Shown: positions 43,779-55,376, counted from the first letter of the stretch. The stretch is DNA of 64,000 nucleotides from Neoarius graeffei (GCF_027579695.1 NC_083582.1:3517378-3581377), one strand, 5' to 3'. Translations and numbers: made by a program. The notes: generated by a model from the letters alone, not told the origin.

Positions 43779-44836
43779 CTTGCTGCCGCTCTGTGATCAC
43801 ACCAGGCAGCAACTGAAGTGAAGTCACTGACACTGACCTACTGACACTCACCGGCAGAATCTTTGCATTGCACCATGGGATGTCATTTTCAAATAATGCC
43901 CATCAACATTGCATTTTATTATTATTGTTGTTATATGTTGTGTGTTTTTTTATATGAACATTAAAAATGTGTTGGTCTCGAAGACCCGGTCTGAAATTAC
44001 GAGTCCTTCTCCTCCCACTGTGGTCCGAGCCCAAGTCAAGACCGAGTCTTTGAAGGAATAAATCCGAGAAAGCAGAAATCGGTCTCGAGACCGGACTCGA
44101 GTACTACATCACTAGCTGTTACTATGGAAACGATCATGTATAAGAACAAGTGCGATCATATAAACTTACAGGTTCAGCTGTGAGTGTCCGAGCCGCGCTG
44201 TCACTCAGAACCAAACAATCCCATTCAAGAAGATTTGATAAATAAATATCAATATAATATCAATAATTTTAATATCCATGATACAGTTCCATTATAAATA
44301 TCAGCTTAATGAATTATATACAGATCTGAGTGAATCTTATGGATGATTAATACATGATTGTTTTTATAACATCCCTCTTTCTTTAATCCACTGAAACAGT
44401 TTACAGTAAAACACAAGAACAGCAGCTCATGATCGTTCAGAGTTCAGCAGCTCATGATCGTTCAGAGTTCAGCAGCTCATGATCGTTCAGAATTCAGCCG
44501 CATGGCGTTGGAGTGAAATGTGGCCAAAGTCCTCATTTGTGACGTCACATGCAAGTTGTGTGTGAGAGACCTGAGCACGTGCAGCCCGGTGTTGGAGTTT
44601 TACCTTCTTGTCTCGGACTCATCCGGAAACTCCACCATTTTAACGGGAAGCAGTAAAGTCTTGTGCTCTTCAGCCGGAGCCGCTCGCACTCACCATTCAT
44701 CCCAGAGGATACGAGCCACAGCAGCGTGTGCTCTCCAGGAACGGCTCGCTTTAATCACCTGTCTGTCTGTCTGTCTGTCTGTCTGTATTCTTTAATGAAT
44801 GAGTGTGTGATCGCGCTGCCGTGATTTCCAGTAAAG
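43779..44836. promoter_or_regulatory. Upstream region of the SH3 exon
   Basis: Contains the likely hAT terminus (to 44,114), the dispersed GCTGTTACTATGGAAAC repeat, three 25-bp repeats AGCAGCTCATGATCGTTCAG at 44,421, 44,446 and 44,471, and a CTGT microsatellite at 44,758-44,787 in the presumed 5' UTR. CpG density rises from about 44,560 into the exon, suggesting a CpG-rich promoter. No TATA box was recognised. Confidence 0.45.
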
Positions 44837-45198
44837 ATGTCAGCCCAGCTGAGGGAGCTGATGGAGCGGATAGTCGCGTGCTGCCTGAGGACGTGTCCGT
44901 GGTTCCAGGAGAAGCCCGAACCGGTCCGGGATGTGCAGGTGATCGGAACCCAGCAGAGTGTTCCGGTGAGTCCGGTGTCACCCCCTCCGCCCACTGCGCG
45001 CCTCTACACGGCTGTGAGGGATTACACTGCGCGCACCGCCGAGCACCTGAGCTTCCGCGCGGGGGACCAGCTGCAGGTTCTGGACCAGAGCAGTCCGGAC
45101 TGGTGGATTGCGCGATTGCTGACCGGAACTTCCACCCACAGTCAGGGCTACATACCATCCAGTAGCGTGGTTCCGCTTGAGAGCCTGCACGAGGAGAG
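44837..45198 (+). CDS. frk: First coding exon of a Src-family kinase (FRK-like): N-terminus and SH3
   Basis: ATG at 44,837 opens 120 codons to a donor AG/GTATTA at 45,199. The N-terminus (MSAQLRELMERIVACCLRTC) has no Gly2, so no N-myristoylation is expected. A Pro-rich linker (SPVSPPPP, residues 44-51) leads to an SH3 domain at about residues 54-115: ALYDY-equivalent VRDYTARTAEHLSFRAGDQL, the WW pair in DWWIARLL, and the GYIPSS end motif. SH3 domains bind Pro-rich ligands and in this family restrain the kinase. ARTAE-LSFRAGD-LQVLD is close to FRK; PTK6 and SRMS are alternatives. SH2 and kinase exons should follow but none was seen to 64,000. Reading on past the donor gives a Tyr run from an ATT microsatellite and a stop, so splicing is the sensible reading. 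Confidence 0.75.
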
Positions 45199-45232
<34 letters not shown>

Positions 45233-45600
45233 CAAGCAGAAGGCTGAAATTCTGTAAAGTTCTCTGTGATGATGTTCTTCTCAGTACTGTAATGGTCACA
45301 ACCCAGGAATGTATCAGTGAGCTGTAATGGGTTCTACACCGTGATGCTGTGCCCTAGAACATGTTCTTCACTCCACAAACTCTCAGAAATAAAGGGACCA
45401 AACTGTCCCTGAGGTGGAACTGTGATGGGGATGTGCTGGAATTAGTTTAAACATCATTTAATGTTCAGAACCTGAACGCTGACCAATCCAACTTCGAGCT
45501 TCTGTCAGAAATCTGAAGCACATTTTAAACACAAACAGCCAGTTTATTTCACATAAATAACTTAAAACACGACATTGATCTAAATCATCATTATTGAGAC
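45199..45600. other. Start of intron 1: ATT microsatellite at the donor, then unique DNA
   Basis: The TAT/ATT tract at 45,200-45,231 begins within the donor itself (GTATTATTATT). The remainder to the right-arm boundary has no recognised feature. Confidence 0.6.
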
Positions 45601-45899
45601 CTGTCCCAGCCTGCGAAACCTCACCTCACAGTAACCCTAAACCTTAAACGCTAACCCTAAACCCTGTCCCAGCCTGTGAAACCTCAACTCACTGCAACCC
45701 TAAACTCTAACCCTAAACCCTAACCATAAACCATAACATGTCTGTGAAGATTCTCAGTCATCCAGGTCATGGTAAACTGTGGGTGGTAAAAGAGAGCAAC
45801 TGGACTTGCTTGAAGATTCTTGAAGACGTTTCACCTCTCATCCGAAAGGCTTCTTCAGTTCTGTCTGACTGGTAGGGAGCATCAGGTATTTATCCTCTC

Positions 45900-46660
45900 A
45901 TGGATGAAAAGCTCATCTAAGGTGTCATTGAGTCATCCTGTTGGTGTGGGTCACTGGGGGCTGGTTGTGAATGGCCTCGAGAGTTGTTAGGATGATCAAT
46001 GGATTGCCCATTAGGATGATCAATGGAATGCTGATTCTCTCTGTCCTCCTATGAGCCACTGAAAACAGCTGGGTTTTGGTGTGCATTCAGTTGTCTGGGA
46101 AGTGTGCCAAAGACTGCATTGTAGGTGGCTGATAAATGATGTCTTAGACCCCCACCTCTGTTCAGTGATGGCCGTTCCAGGTTGACAAAAATGGCTTCTT
46201 TAACTCCTCGCTCATACCAACAATCCTCTCTGGCTAAAATTCGTACGTTGCAATCCTGAAATGAGTGTCCTTTGTTGTTAAGATGAAGATAGACAGCAGA
46301 GTCCTGGCCTGAGGAACTGGCTCTCCTGTGTTGAGCCATGCGCCTGTGAAGCGGTTGCTTTGTCTCCCCAATATATGAGTCCGTGCATTCCTCACTGCAC
46401 TGAATGGCATACACTACGTTGTCCTGTTTGTGTCTGGGCATTTTGTCCTTAGGGTGGACCAGTTTCTGCTTCAGAGTGTTACTGGGTCTGAAATGTATCG
46501 GAATGTTTGTAGAAGATCCTCCTGAGTTTCTCAGATAGACTACAAATCTAGGGAATGACAATGTTCTTGCATTTGTTCCTGTTATCCTCCTTGTCCGTTC
46601 TGTTCCTTTTTCTGCTCTTGAGGAAAGACCAGTTGGGATACCCGCAGTTGGGATACCCGC
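45900..46660 (-). pseudogene. Penelope-like GIY-YIG domain fragment
   Basis: The minus-strand frame includes RPSNTLKQKLVHPKDKMPRH, then NVVYAIQCSEECTDSYIGET and RRMAQHRRASSSGQDSAVYL: the GIY-YIG nuclease end of the element. The RT is absent. Upstream it is joined to the inverted partner. Confidence 0.85.
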
Positions 46661-46669
46661 AGTTCTGAA

Positions 46670-48404
46670 GATATCAGCTGCTCTGTCCAGTGCGAAAGCA
46701 CCCCCCTCCAACCTCACCATCCAAGAAAGGAGGGCTCTTACATTGCTTCAAAGAGACCAGAACATCACAACAACTAGAAAAGGACCAAGCCATCAACCGA
46801 TCTCTGTACTACAGATTGTACCCTGGGGAAGCCGTTCTCTCATATACGGACTTCCCAAGATTCACAAGGAATGAGCTCCCCTCAGACCTATCATCAGCAG
46901 TATAAACTCTGTTACTTACAACATTGCCAAACACCTGGCCACCATCCTGGCTCCTCTCGTTGGGAATACACCACATCACGTCAGAAACTCCCAAGATTTT
47001 GCTACTAAAGTTGCAGACCTCAAACTAGACACAGATGAAACCATGGTTTCCTACGACGTTACTTCTCTGTTCACCTGCATTCCCACCACAGAAGCAGTTG
47101 AACCTGTTAGAAAACGACTCCTTCGAGACAGCACCTTATTGGATAGAACGAACCTCACCACGGACCAGATCTGCACCCTGCTTGACCTCTGCCTGACTAC
47201 CACTTATTTCCAGTTTAATGAAAGTTTCTACAGACAGAAGCATGGATGCACCATGGGATCACCAGTATCCCCTATTGTGGCCAATCTTTACATGGAGGAA
47301 GTGGAACATAAAGCTTTGACCACTTTTTCAGGAGTTGCTCCCAGCCACTGGTTCTGATACGTGGATGACACCTGGGTTAAAATCAAAACCCATGAGGTGG
47401 AAGCCTTCTCTAAGCACATCAATGCAGTGGATATCAACATCAGCTTCACTCGGGAGGACATCAGTGGGAATAATCTAGCCTTCTTGGATTGTGATGTACA
47501 CATTAGACAAGACAGAAGCCTGAGCATCGAGGTCTACCGGAAACCCACACACACAGATCAGTACCTACTCTTTGACTCTCACCACCCACTGGAACACAAA
47601 TTGGGGGTCATTAGGACCTTGCAACACAGGGCTCAGAATATCCCTACAACGATAGAGGGAAAAGAGAAGGAGCAGAATCATATCAAGAAAGCACTTCAGA
47701 ACTGCAGGTATCCCAACTGGTCTTTCCTCAAGAGGAGAAAAAGGAACAGAACAGACAAGGAGGATAACAGGAACAAATGCAAGAACATTGTCATTCCCTA
47801 CATTTCTAGTCTATCTGAGAAACTCAGGAGGATCTTCTACAAACACAACATTTCGGTACATTTCAGACCCAGTAACACTCTGAAGCAGAAAATGGTCCAC
47901 CCTAAGGACAAAATACCCAGACACAAACAGGACAACGTAGTGTATGCCATTCAGTGCAGTGAGGAATGCACGGACTCATATATTGGGGAGACAAAGCAAT
48001 CGCTTCACAGGTGCATGGCTCAACACAGGAGAGCCAGTTCCTCAGGCCAGGACTCTGCTGTCTACATTCATCTTAACAACAAAGGACACTCATTTCAGGA
48101 TTGCAATGTACGAATTTTAGCCAGAGAGGATTGTTGGTATGAGCGAGGAGTTAAAGAAGCCATTTTTGTCAACCTGGAACGGCCATCACTGAACAGAGGT
48201 GGGGGTCTAAGACATCATTTATCAGCCACCTACAATGCAGTTCATGGCACACTTCCCAGACAACTGAATGCACACCAAAACCCAGCTGTTTTCAGTGACT
48301 CACAGGAGGACAGAGAGAATCAGCATTCCATTGATCATCCTAATGGGCAATCCATTGATCATCCTAACGACTCTCGAGGCCGGTCACAACCAGCCCCCAG
48401 TTGA
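46670..48404 (+). pseudogene. Penelope-like RT and GIY-YIG, most complete copy
   Basis: Pieces in order: N-terminal ALTLLQRDQN/SLIYGLPKIHKE region (46,720-46,870, with a stop after HKE), INSVTYNIAKHLATILAPLV, MVSYDVTSLFTCIPTTEA (47,043), GCTMGSPVSPIVANLYMEE, a TGA at 47,356 replacing Arg before YVDDTW, then an open frame 47,361-48,404 with FLDCDVH, VYRKPTHT and the GIY-YIG nuclease CTDSYIGETKQSLHR. The CGA-to-TGA change fits CpG decay. It is nearly full length but inactive because of the stops. Confidence 0.88.
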
Positions 48405-49024
48405 CCCACACCAACAGGATGACTCAATGACACCTTAGATGAGCTTTTCATCCATGAGAGGATAAATACCTGATACTCCCTACTAGACAGACAGAACTGA
48501 AGAAGCCTTTCGGATGAGAGGTGAAACGTCTTCAAGAATCTTCAAGCAAGTCCAGTTGCTCTCTTTTACCACCCACATAAACCATAACCATAAACCATAA
48601 CCATGAACCCTAAACCCTAACCATAAACCCTAACCATAAACCCTGTCCCAGCCATGAAACCTCACCTCACCGCAACCCTAAACCCTAAATCCTAACCCTA
48701 AATCATATCCCTAAATCCTAACCCTAAGCCATAAACCCTAAAGCCTAACCCTAAACCCTCTCCCAACCTGTGAAACCTCACCTCACTGCAACCCTAAACC
48801 ATAAACCCTAAACCCTAACCATAAACCCTAACCATAAACCCTGTCCCAGCCCACGAAACCTCACCTCACCGCAACCCTAAACCCTAAATCCTAACCCTAA
48901 ATCCTATCCCTAAATCCTAACCCTAAGCCATAAACCCTAACCCTAAACCCTGTCCCAGCCCACGAAACCTCACCTCACCGCAACCCTAAACCATTAACCC
49001 TAACCCTAAACCCTAATCCTCAGT

Positions 49025-49188
49025 AAATTAGTGCAGATTGGAATCGTATTATTTATTTCCAGAATATGAAAATCTACTTCACAACTCATGCTCATGAAAC
49101 ATCCTTTTCCATGAGTCCTTCATTACAGGGCATGAAAAATCCACATTCAATCCACTCTGTTATCTCATTCAGCCCTGTGAAATATCCA
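49025..49188. other. Right arm, pair of 40,455-40,620
   Basis: No gene. It ends at the target duplication AATATCCA (49,181-49,188) of the next element. Confidence 0.7.
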
Positions 49189-50488
49189 CAGTGGCACAAA
49201 AACGGGGTATGCTCTATATGCGGTGCATATGGGCGCTCAGCCGGGGGGGGGGGGCCAAAACAAGGGAGGGACAAAAAATTATCATGCTATGTTTTAAAAC
49301 TACTCTTGTGCTTTTAACTCTTGGCTATGCTCAAAATATTCTGCTTAAAATAGTAAAGAAACGTCCAATGTCCCTTTACTTTCCACAACTTAGGCTACTC
49401 ACCAAAGAATAAGGGGGGGAGGAGGAGAGGAGGGGGGTGCTGCTGAGCACTCCATACAGTAGCTGTCGCCCATAGACCGGGTGATTGTTTAAGGCAGGAT
49501 GGAGAAAGCAAAAAGTTATCAGGTGCCCAAGTTAGGAAGAGAAAGAAAGAAAAGGAGAAGGCATGTGAGGGGATGCGCCAAAAAATGTTGACGTGGATGA
49601 AAGACAGTAGCGGGTATGGACTGTGATGGAAACAGATCTTGTGTTCAGGGTCAGGGATTAGGCTATGAAGTTCACAGAAGACTAGATAGTGCTGCGCTGG
49701 CCTGGCTAGCTGAAATTGTATAGCGATTTAGCATATTGCATAGCTGAGCCGGATGCACACAGACTATGGGCAAGGATTTAGTACCCGTTTGTCAAACTGA
49801 TTGAAATGTGGTGCCTGCGTGAATGCAACGATCGTTAATGTCAGTCGGACAAGCACCTGATTATGCAATCACCATTCATGATGGATAGCTAGCTAACTCT
49901 GGCTTGTGTAACAGAAAGTCAGATTAGTTCTTTCCATAATAAATTCAGATATGATAAATAGCATTTCTATCTTGGATTCACGAGTCCGACACCGTTGCAA
50001 GGTCATACTATTTTCACGCATTTGTGAATTCGGTGGACGTTTCTGTATCCACATAAGGTCATACAGTAGCCTGGCTTCTGTAGAAGTCAGTGCTCCCTCT
50101 GCAGGGATATTGAGGACTGTTCTAAACACACATCTGAATCTCTGCGAGTTTTTATCTTAGATACATATAACTGACACCATTAGAAACCTTGAAGCTTGCA
50201 TTGCAAATATGTTTTCAAATATAGCCTGTATTAAAAAAGATGGCCCTTTGTAAATAACAGATTTCTTATGATTAGGCTACTAATGGTAAGACTGCATCAG
50301 AAATGTGTAATTCATATGTCTGCAAGGAAACTAAGGCTGGTTGTTTGACATGGGCTAGGGGACAAGAACAGAGACAAGACAGAGTAGTGGAGGAAGAGAG
50401 AGAGGATACAGAGGAGACTGAGATGAACATGGAGATACCAACTGATGGAGAGGAGGAGAGCCATGATGACATCAGGTAGGCCTAATAA
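49189..50488 (+). mobile_element. hAT-like element with 5' coding exon, atypical 3' end
   Basis: It is flanked by AATATCCA (49,181-49,188 and 50,489-50,496); the left arm has the empty site. The left end CAGTGGC and a G run (49,240-49,252) resemble fish hAT elements. The right end (GTAGGCCTAATAA) is not its inverse. Inside, a lysine-rich frame (LSGAQVRKRKKEKEKACEGM, about 49,514-49,600) and an acidic frame (EERGYRGD/EEEREDTEETEMNMEIPTD, 50,385-50,476) resemble 5' exons of ZMYM1-like hAT transposases. No catalytic domain is present. Confidence 0.68.
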
Positions 50489-50496
50489 AATATCCA

Positions 50497-50852
50497 GAAC
50501 ATTCCACAAATCACATGGAATATTTTGATCATCCAAATTTCCTGAAGATTTTATGAAGAAGAAAAAATGTAAGCTCTTAGAAATTCACTTTTCATTATTT
50601 TCAGTAATTGTGTGATTCTGACTGTCAGTGGGACTTCAAATGTACAATCTGTTACCCAAATTATAGCTTTACGGGAGACTGTTAATAAATAAATAAATAA
50701 GTTGTTAGAATGTCCTTCATGTCCTTGTGCTATCAGCAGAAATGATATTTAACAACATTTGTTGTATTTTCTAATTCTACACTAAAACTCTACACCATCA
50801 CTCATTAAGGAGCAAAAACACAGAACCAAAGAACCTGAACAACTCAGATTAA

Positions 50853-50893
<41 letters not shown>

Positions 50894-51085
50894 CTGATCT
50901 GATGTCATGTTGGAACTCAGCGAATGAATGTATTTTTTATGAAACTCTGCAGTTTTCAGCTGAAAATCTCACACAGTGAAATGATTGTTGGGGCGTGAGC
51001 TGCGATCTGTGGGCTTTGAACTCAGAACACATCTGATTTAATGGCACTGTGATCAGAAGCTCTATAGGAGGAAGTTCAAGTCTCA
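50497..51085. other. Right arm, pair of 39,495-40,050
   Basis: CA tract at 50,856-50,890. Lacks the SINE and the 520-bp segment of the left arm. No gene. Confidence 0.65.
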
Positions 51086-52414
51086 CGAGCGTTCTGTCAT
51101 TAATATAAAGATAAATCGTGAACGTTCTGTCATTAATATAAAGATGAATCGTGAATGTTCTGTCATTAATATAAAGATGAATCGTGAGCGTTCTGTAATT
51201 AATATAAAGATGAATCGTGAGCGTTCTGTAATTAATATAAAGATAAATCGTGAGCGTTCTGTAATTAATATAAAGATGAATCGTGAGCGTTCTGTAATTA
51301 ATATAAAGATGAATCGTGAGCGTTCTGTCATTAATATAAAGATGAATCGTGAATGTTCTGTAATTAATATAAAGATGAATCGTGAGCGTTCTGTAATTAA
51401 TATAAAGATGAATCGTGAGCGTTCTGTAATTAATATAAAGATGAATCGTGAGCGTTCTGTAATTAATATAAAGATGAATCGTGAGCGTTCTGTCATTAAT
51501 ATAAAGATGAATCGTGAGCGTTCTGTAATTAATATAAAGATGAATCGTGAGCGTTCTGTAATTAATATAAAGATGAATCGTGAGCGTTCTGTAATTAATA
51601 TAAAGATGAATCGTGAGCGTTCTGTCATTAATATAAAGATGAATCGTGAATGTTCTGTAATTAATATAAAGATGAATCGTGAGCGTTCTGTAATTAATAT
51701 AAAGATGAATCGTGAGCGTTCTGTAATTAATATAAAGATGAATCGTGAGCGTTCTGTCATTAATATAAAGATGAATCGTGAGCGTTCTGTAATTAATATA
51801 AAGGTGAATCGTGAGCGTTCTGTAATTAATATAAAGATGAATCGTGAGCGTTCTGTAATTAATATAAAGATGAATCGTGAGCGTTCTGTCATTAATATAA
51901 AGATGAATCGTGAGCGTTCTGTAATTAATATAAAGGTGAATCTTGAGCGTTCTGTAATTAATATAAAGATGAATCGTGAGCGTTCTGTAATTAATATAAA
52001 GATAAATCGTGAACGTTCTGTAATTAATATAAAGATGAATCGTGAGCGTTCTGTAATTAATATAAAGATGAATCGTGAACGTTCTGTAATTAATATAAAG
52101 ATGAATCGTGAGCGTTCTGTAATTAATATAAAGATAAATCGTGAACGTTCTGTAATTAATATAAAGATGAATCGTGAGCGTTCTGTAATTAATATAAAGA
52201 TAAATCGTGAACGTTCTGTAATTAATATAAAGATGAATCGTGAGCGTTCTGTAATTAATATAAAGATGAATCGTGAACGTTCTGTAATTAATATAAAGAT
52301 GAATCGTGAGCGTTCTGTAATTAATATAAAGATGAATCGTGAACGTTCTGTAATTAATATAAAGATGAATCGTGAACGTTCTGTAATTAATATAAAGATG
52401 AATCGTGAACGTTC
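51086..52414 (+). repeat. 33-bp satellite, right arm (about 40 units)
   Basis: Reverse complement of the left-arm unit: AACGTTCTGTAATTAATATA plus AAGATGAATCGTG. It is uninterrupted, with register kept throughout, giving open frames of about 270-495 codons that are not genes. GAGCG dominates over GAACG, unlike the mixed left arm. Confidence 0.97.
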
Positions 52415-52515
52415 CCTCAGTCATGATGAGCTGTGTCCGTGTGCACGTGTGAGAAATGTGTGATTAAAATGTGAATTCCACCAATAGGAGGACAGCTACA
52501 GATATGCCAACAAGA

Positions 52516-52567
<52 letters not shown>

Positions 52568-52637
52568 GACACACACTTTATAAATGTGCAGATTTTATAA
52601 GGAATTAATAATGACCATCACAAAACTGCACTTAAGG

Positions 52638-52678
<41 letters not shown>

Positions 52679-52814
52679 TTCTCATGTTTGGGACACTTTC
52701 GGTTTTAAGACAGAGCAGGTTGGAATTGGAGTCATTACAGTGTGTGAACTTTGATCTCTATAATAAATCATTACAAGAAGTAATTGTGGTTTCTTATCAT
52801 CCTTTGGTTTATCG

Positions 52815-52872
<58 letters not shown>
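52415..52872. other. Right arm with CA/TG microsatellites
   Basis: CA at 52,516-52,562, TG at 52,640-52,676, CA at 52,818-52,872. Paired with the left arm at 34,306-34,739. Confidence 0.7.
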
Positions 52873-52876
<4 letters not shown>

Positions 52877-53123
52877 GCCGTTGACAGCATTGGCTGGGCC
52901 CGGGACAAAATAATCTGAGCGCCCCCCCCCCCCCCCCACACACACACACGCGCGCACGCACATCGCCACACAGCAACCACCCACACCCAACCCCTCTTTT
53001 CACAGTCTCCATTCACTCCAACCCTTAAATAACAGGTATTCCAAGCCCATTATAACAGTCAACCATTTTATTTCAACATTTCAACATATTTACAGTTTGA
53101 ACATTTCCTTAGTCTGCAACTAT

Positions 53124-53280
53124 TCAGGTGCGAAATGCAATGCGCCGGACTTTTGCTGTGGCAAAGTCGTCAATAAGGTCATTGAAGTCCAGCTTCTTTG
53201 CAAGTTCGCGCTCTGTAGAGAGCATAGCCAGCCCATTGAGCCTCTCCTGTGACATGTTTGAGCGCAGGTAGTTGATAAAC
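53124..53280 (-). pseudogene. hAT C-terminal dimerisation region (ZMYM1-like)
   Basis: Minus strand: FINYLRSNMSQERLNGLAML, STERELAKKLDFND and FATAKVRRIAFRT then stop. This is the hAT dimerisation tail as found in transposon-derived ZMYM1-like proteins. Sequence upstream is not in frame with it. Confidence 0.78.
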
Positions 53281-54164
53281 CAAAATGATTGTTTACGGGA
53301 TGGAACTGGGCCTCAATGAGAACGGAGTTATGGCTTTCCCAAAATCTGAACATAGAAGCATCACCACTAGTGATGTGTACAGTGAGTTTTTCAGTGTATT
53401 TTTTTGTCTTGTTTTTCATAAACGTCCTTTCCGTATTCGATTTAGAATGTTACAAAAAAAATTGACACCCTCCCAACCACGTAACATTAGCCTATCTGAC
53501 CTGGGGGCTGACACGTTTATTACGGATAAACCAAAAGGATTACAACGTTCCCTGGATATAGAACTGGACCGAGAAGATTTCAAAATCTTAACGTGTAAGC
53601 AACAACAATAAAACAGAGGTTGTTTTATTCATTTAGGGCTTATTAGGCTACTTTCATTAATTGCGCTTTTCATACAGGCCTATCATTTTTCACTTGAGCA
53701 AGGGAATTGTTTGAAGAGTATCCAGTCTAAGCGAAAGTTTAATGTTTTGCAACAGACTAACCTCAAAACACCCCATTTATAGCCCATTCGTTACATTAAA
53801 CTCTATCTAGCTGGCAATTTCACATGCCGTCGTATCTACACGGGATGATTTCCAACAAAATAAGGTTTAATTAACAAGAGGCAGCGTTCCACGGGCTTTC
53901 AGCTAACCGGAGTCCAGCTCAGCGCAGCTCAGCAAGCGTGCCTAAAACATTTGGATATGATTGCGGGCCAATGTGCTATTCTTTGCTTCATTGAGATATA
54001 TGCAACACAGTGTTATTAAACCGATATGTTTATGAAATAATTCAATGCCCTGTGCATTTCAGTGTTCACTCAGTGTACCCTGCTATCCCCTACTTTATAA
54101 TTATGAATGGCGCGTCGCGCGTGCTGGGGTTACATTACGGGGCTGGAAAAAAGTTATCTGTGTC

Positions 54165-54304
54165 TTACCTGGCTCAGCTGCCCCACTGCCTTCACCACCT
54201 GCTGCATCATCTGAATCTTTTCTAAAATATCTATGCAGTGAGCCCCTGAGGCTCTTGGCTTCTTCATCTCTTTTTCTCTTTTCTTTGCTCCTGACTTGTG
54301 CATG
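54165..54304 (-). pseudogene. hAT transposase first exon, frameshifted
   Basis: Minus strand from ATG at about 54,302: MHKSGAKK, then after a one-base shift KRDEEAKSLRGSLHRYFRKD and SDDAAGGEGSGAAEP, ending at a donor-like CCAG/GTAAGA. It matches the usual basic-then-acidic start of ZMYM1-like hAT transposases. Confidence 0.65.
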
Positions 54305-54626
54305 TTGGCAAACGGGCTCGCACGCTTATTGTCGAAGCGTTATGATGGAATAGTGCCATGTTATTTGGCGCCTTAATCAAAGACCAAACCATTTCTGCAT
54401 TAGGGGTGGTAGGTGGGTTCTTGAATCTATTTTCGAAGACAATAAAGGCAAAAGAACCAGAAATCATTCATTGAATGCAAATATAGCACATTTTTCTCCC
54501 CCAAATCAACACATTTTGAAATGAAACAGAATGATTAATGATATCTTCATGAGGGACCAGTTCTGGGCCCCCCCTCATGCCTGGGCCTGGGACAAAATAC
54601 CCGGTTGTCCCCCCCTGTCGACGGCC

Positions 54627-54629
<3 letters not shown>

Positions 54630-54694
<65 letters not shown>

Positions 54695-54776
54695 CCCTGA
54701 ATAAATTAATGACCAATGATAACATTTTGGTCTCACTAACTTTGTAAAAGGTTCACAAACTTTCACATGTTAGTTA

Positions 54777-54836
<60 letters not shown>

Positions 54837-55372
54837 AAGTGGAGGTCAGATTATGTTTTGTTAAGCCCAGGTAAATTTGCCCAGGTTACTACATAAATAA
54901 CCAATATCATTAACACTCCTTCACTTTTTTTTCAACCCTTAAGCCTAAAGTTTAGCACCTTAAACTCTCAGGAGTTTTCAGTTGGTCCAGACATGCACTC
55001 TTTATTCCATACACACTTCCCACATCCATTTTACTAATATGTACACTGTCGTTTAGAATTCATCCTAATTACTGAATCAAATGCTTTGCAAATCTTGGAA
55101 CTAAAACATTCTCTATATTCACAACATTACTGTGTACTTTTTTAAAAATTCCTATTATTATGCTACCGCCTGTTATCCACTTTTCTCCTGAGGCAACTCT
55201 TGTTTACTTTCCTCCTCCTCCATCACAGATGTTTCACACATAATTCCTGCATAAATCATTCAAGACTTATCTGATAATTATTGTTTGAGAATATAGATGC
55301 CTTGTAAAACTTGCAATATCAAAAGGTGCTTTCATAAAACACTCCAGGCTTGCTGCTAGATGTGAATTCACT
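54630..55372. other. Right arm, pair of 33,583-34,271
   Basis: CA at 54,630-54,692 and TG at 54,784-54,834. No gene. Confidence 0.65.
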
Positions 55373-55376
55373 TTAA

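Larger units (their letters stand above)
45738..48577 (+). mobile_element. Penelope-like composite: inverted 3' fragment plus near-complete copy
   Basis: A minus-strand 3' fragment (45,738-46,665, GIY-YIG part) abuts a plus-strand copy (46,666-48,577) in opposite orientation, so both outer ends carry the same terminal sequence (GAAGACGTTTCACCTCTCAT and complement). At the join a 15-bp unit TTGGGATACCCGCAG is doubled (46,636-46,665). Partial inverted copies are characteristic of Penelope-like integration. Confidence 0.85.
45601..49024 (-). repeat. Telomere-like CCCTAA minisatellite, inner tip of right arm, split by Penelope
   Basis: CCCTAAACCCTAACC-type runs with CCTCACCTCACNGCAACCC spacers occupy 45,601-45,737 and 48,578-49,024. 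The repeat at the insertion (ATAAACCATAAC on both sides) looks like the target duplication of the intervening Penelope composite. Confidence 0.88.
52873..54629 (-). mobile_element. Internally deleted hAT element inside a CA microsatellite
   Basis: The ends CAGGGCCGTTGACAG and CTGTCGACGGCCCTG are inverted repeats, with G/C runs just inside. It lies within a CA tract, so the 8-bp duplication (CACACACA) cannot be proven. It carries a 5' exon and a C-terminal exon of a hAT transposase but no central catalytic region. The left arm lacks it. Confidence 0.85.

Noticed and set aside
44751-45299. Minus-strand open frame of 182 codons opposite the SH3 exon
   Set aside because: Shadow of a GC-rich real exon; composition Ser/Pro/Arg-rich with an Asn run from the microsatellite, no domain.
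52682-53016. Cys/Val-rich frames over TG tracts (also 8,119, 34,239, 54,468)
   Set aside because: Translations of CA/TG microsatellites.
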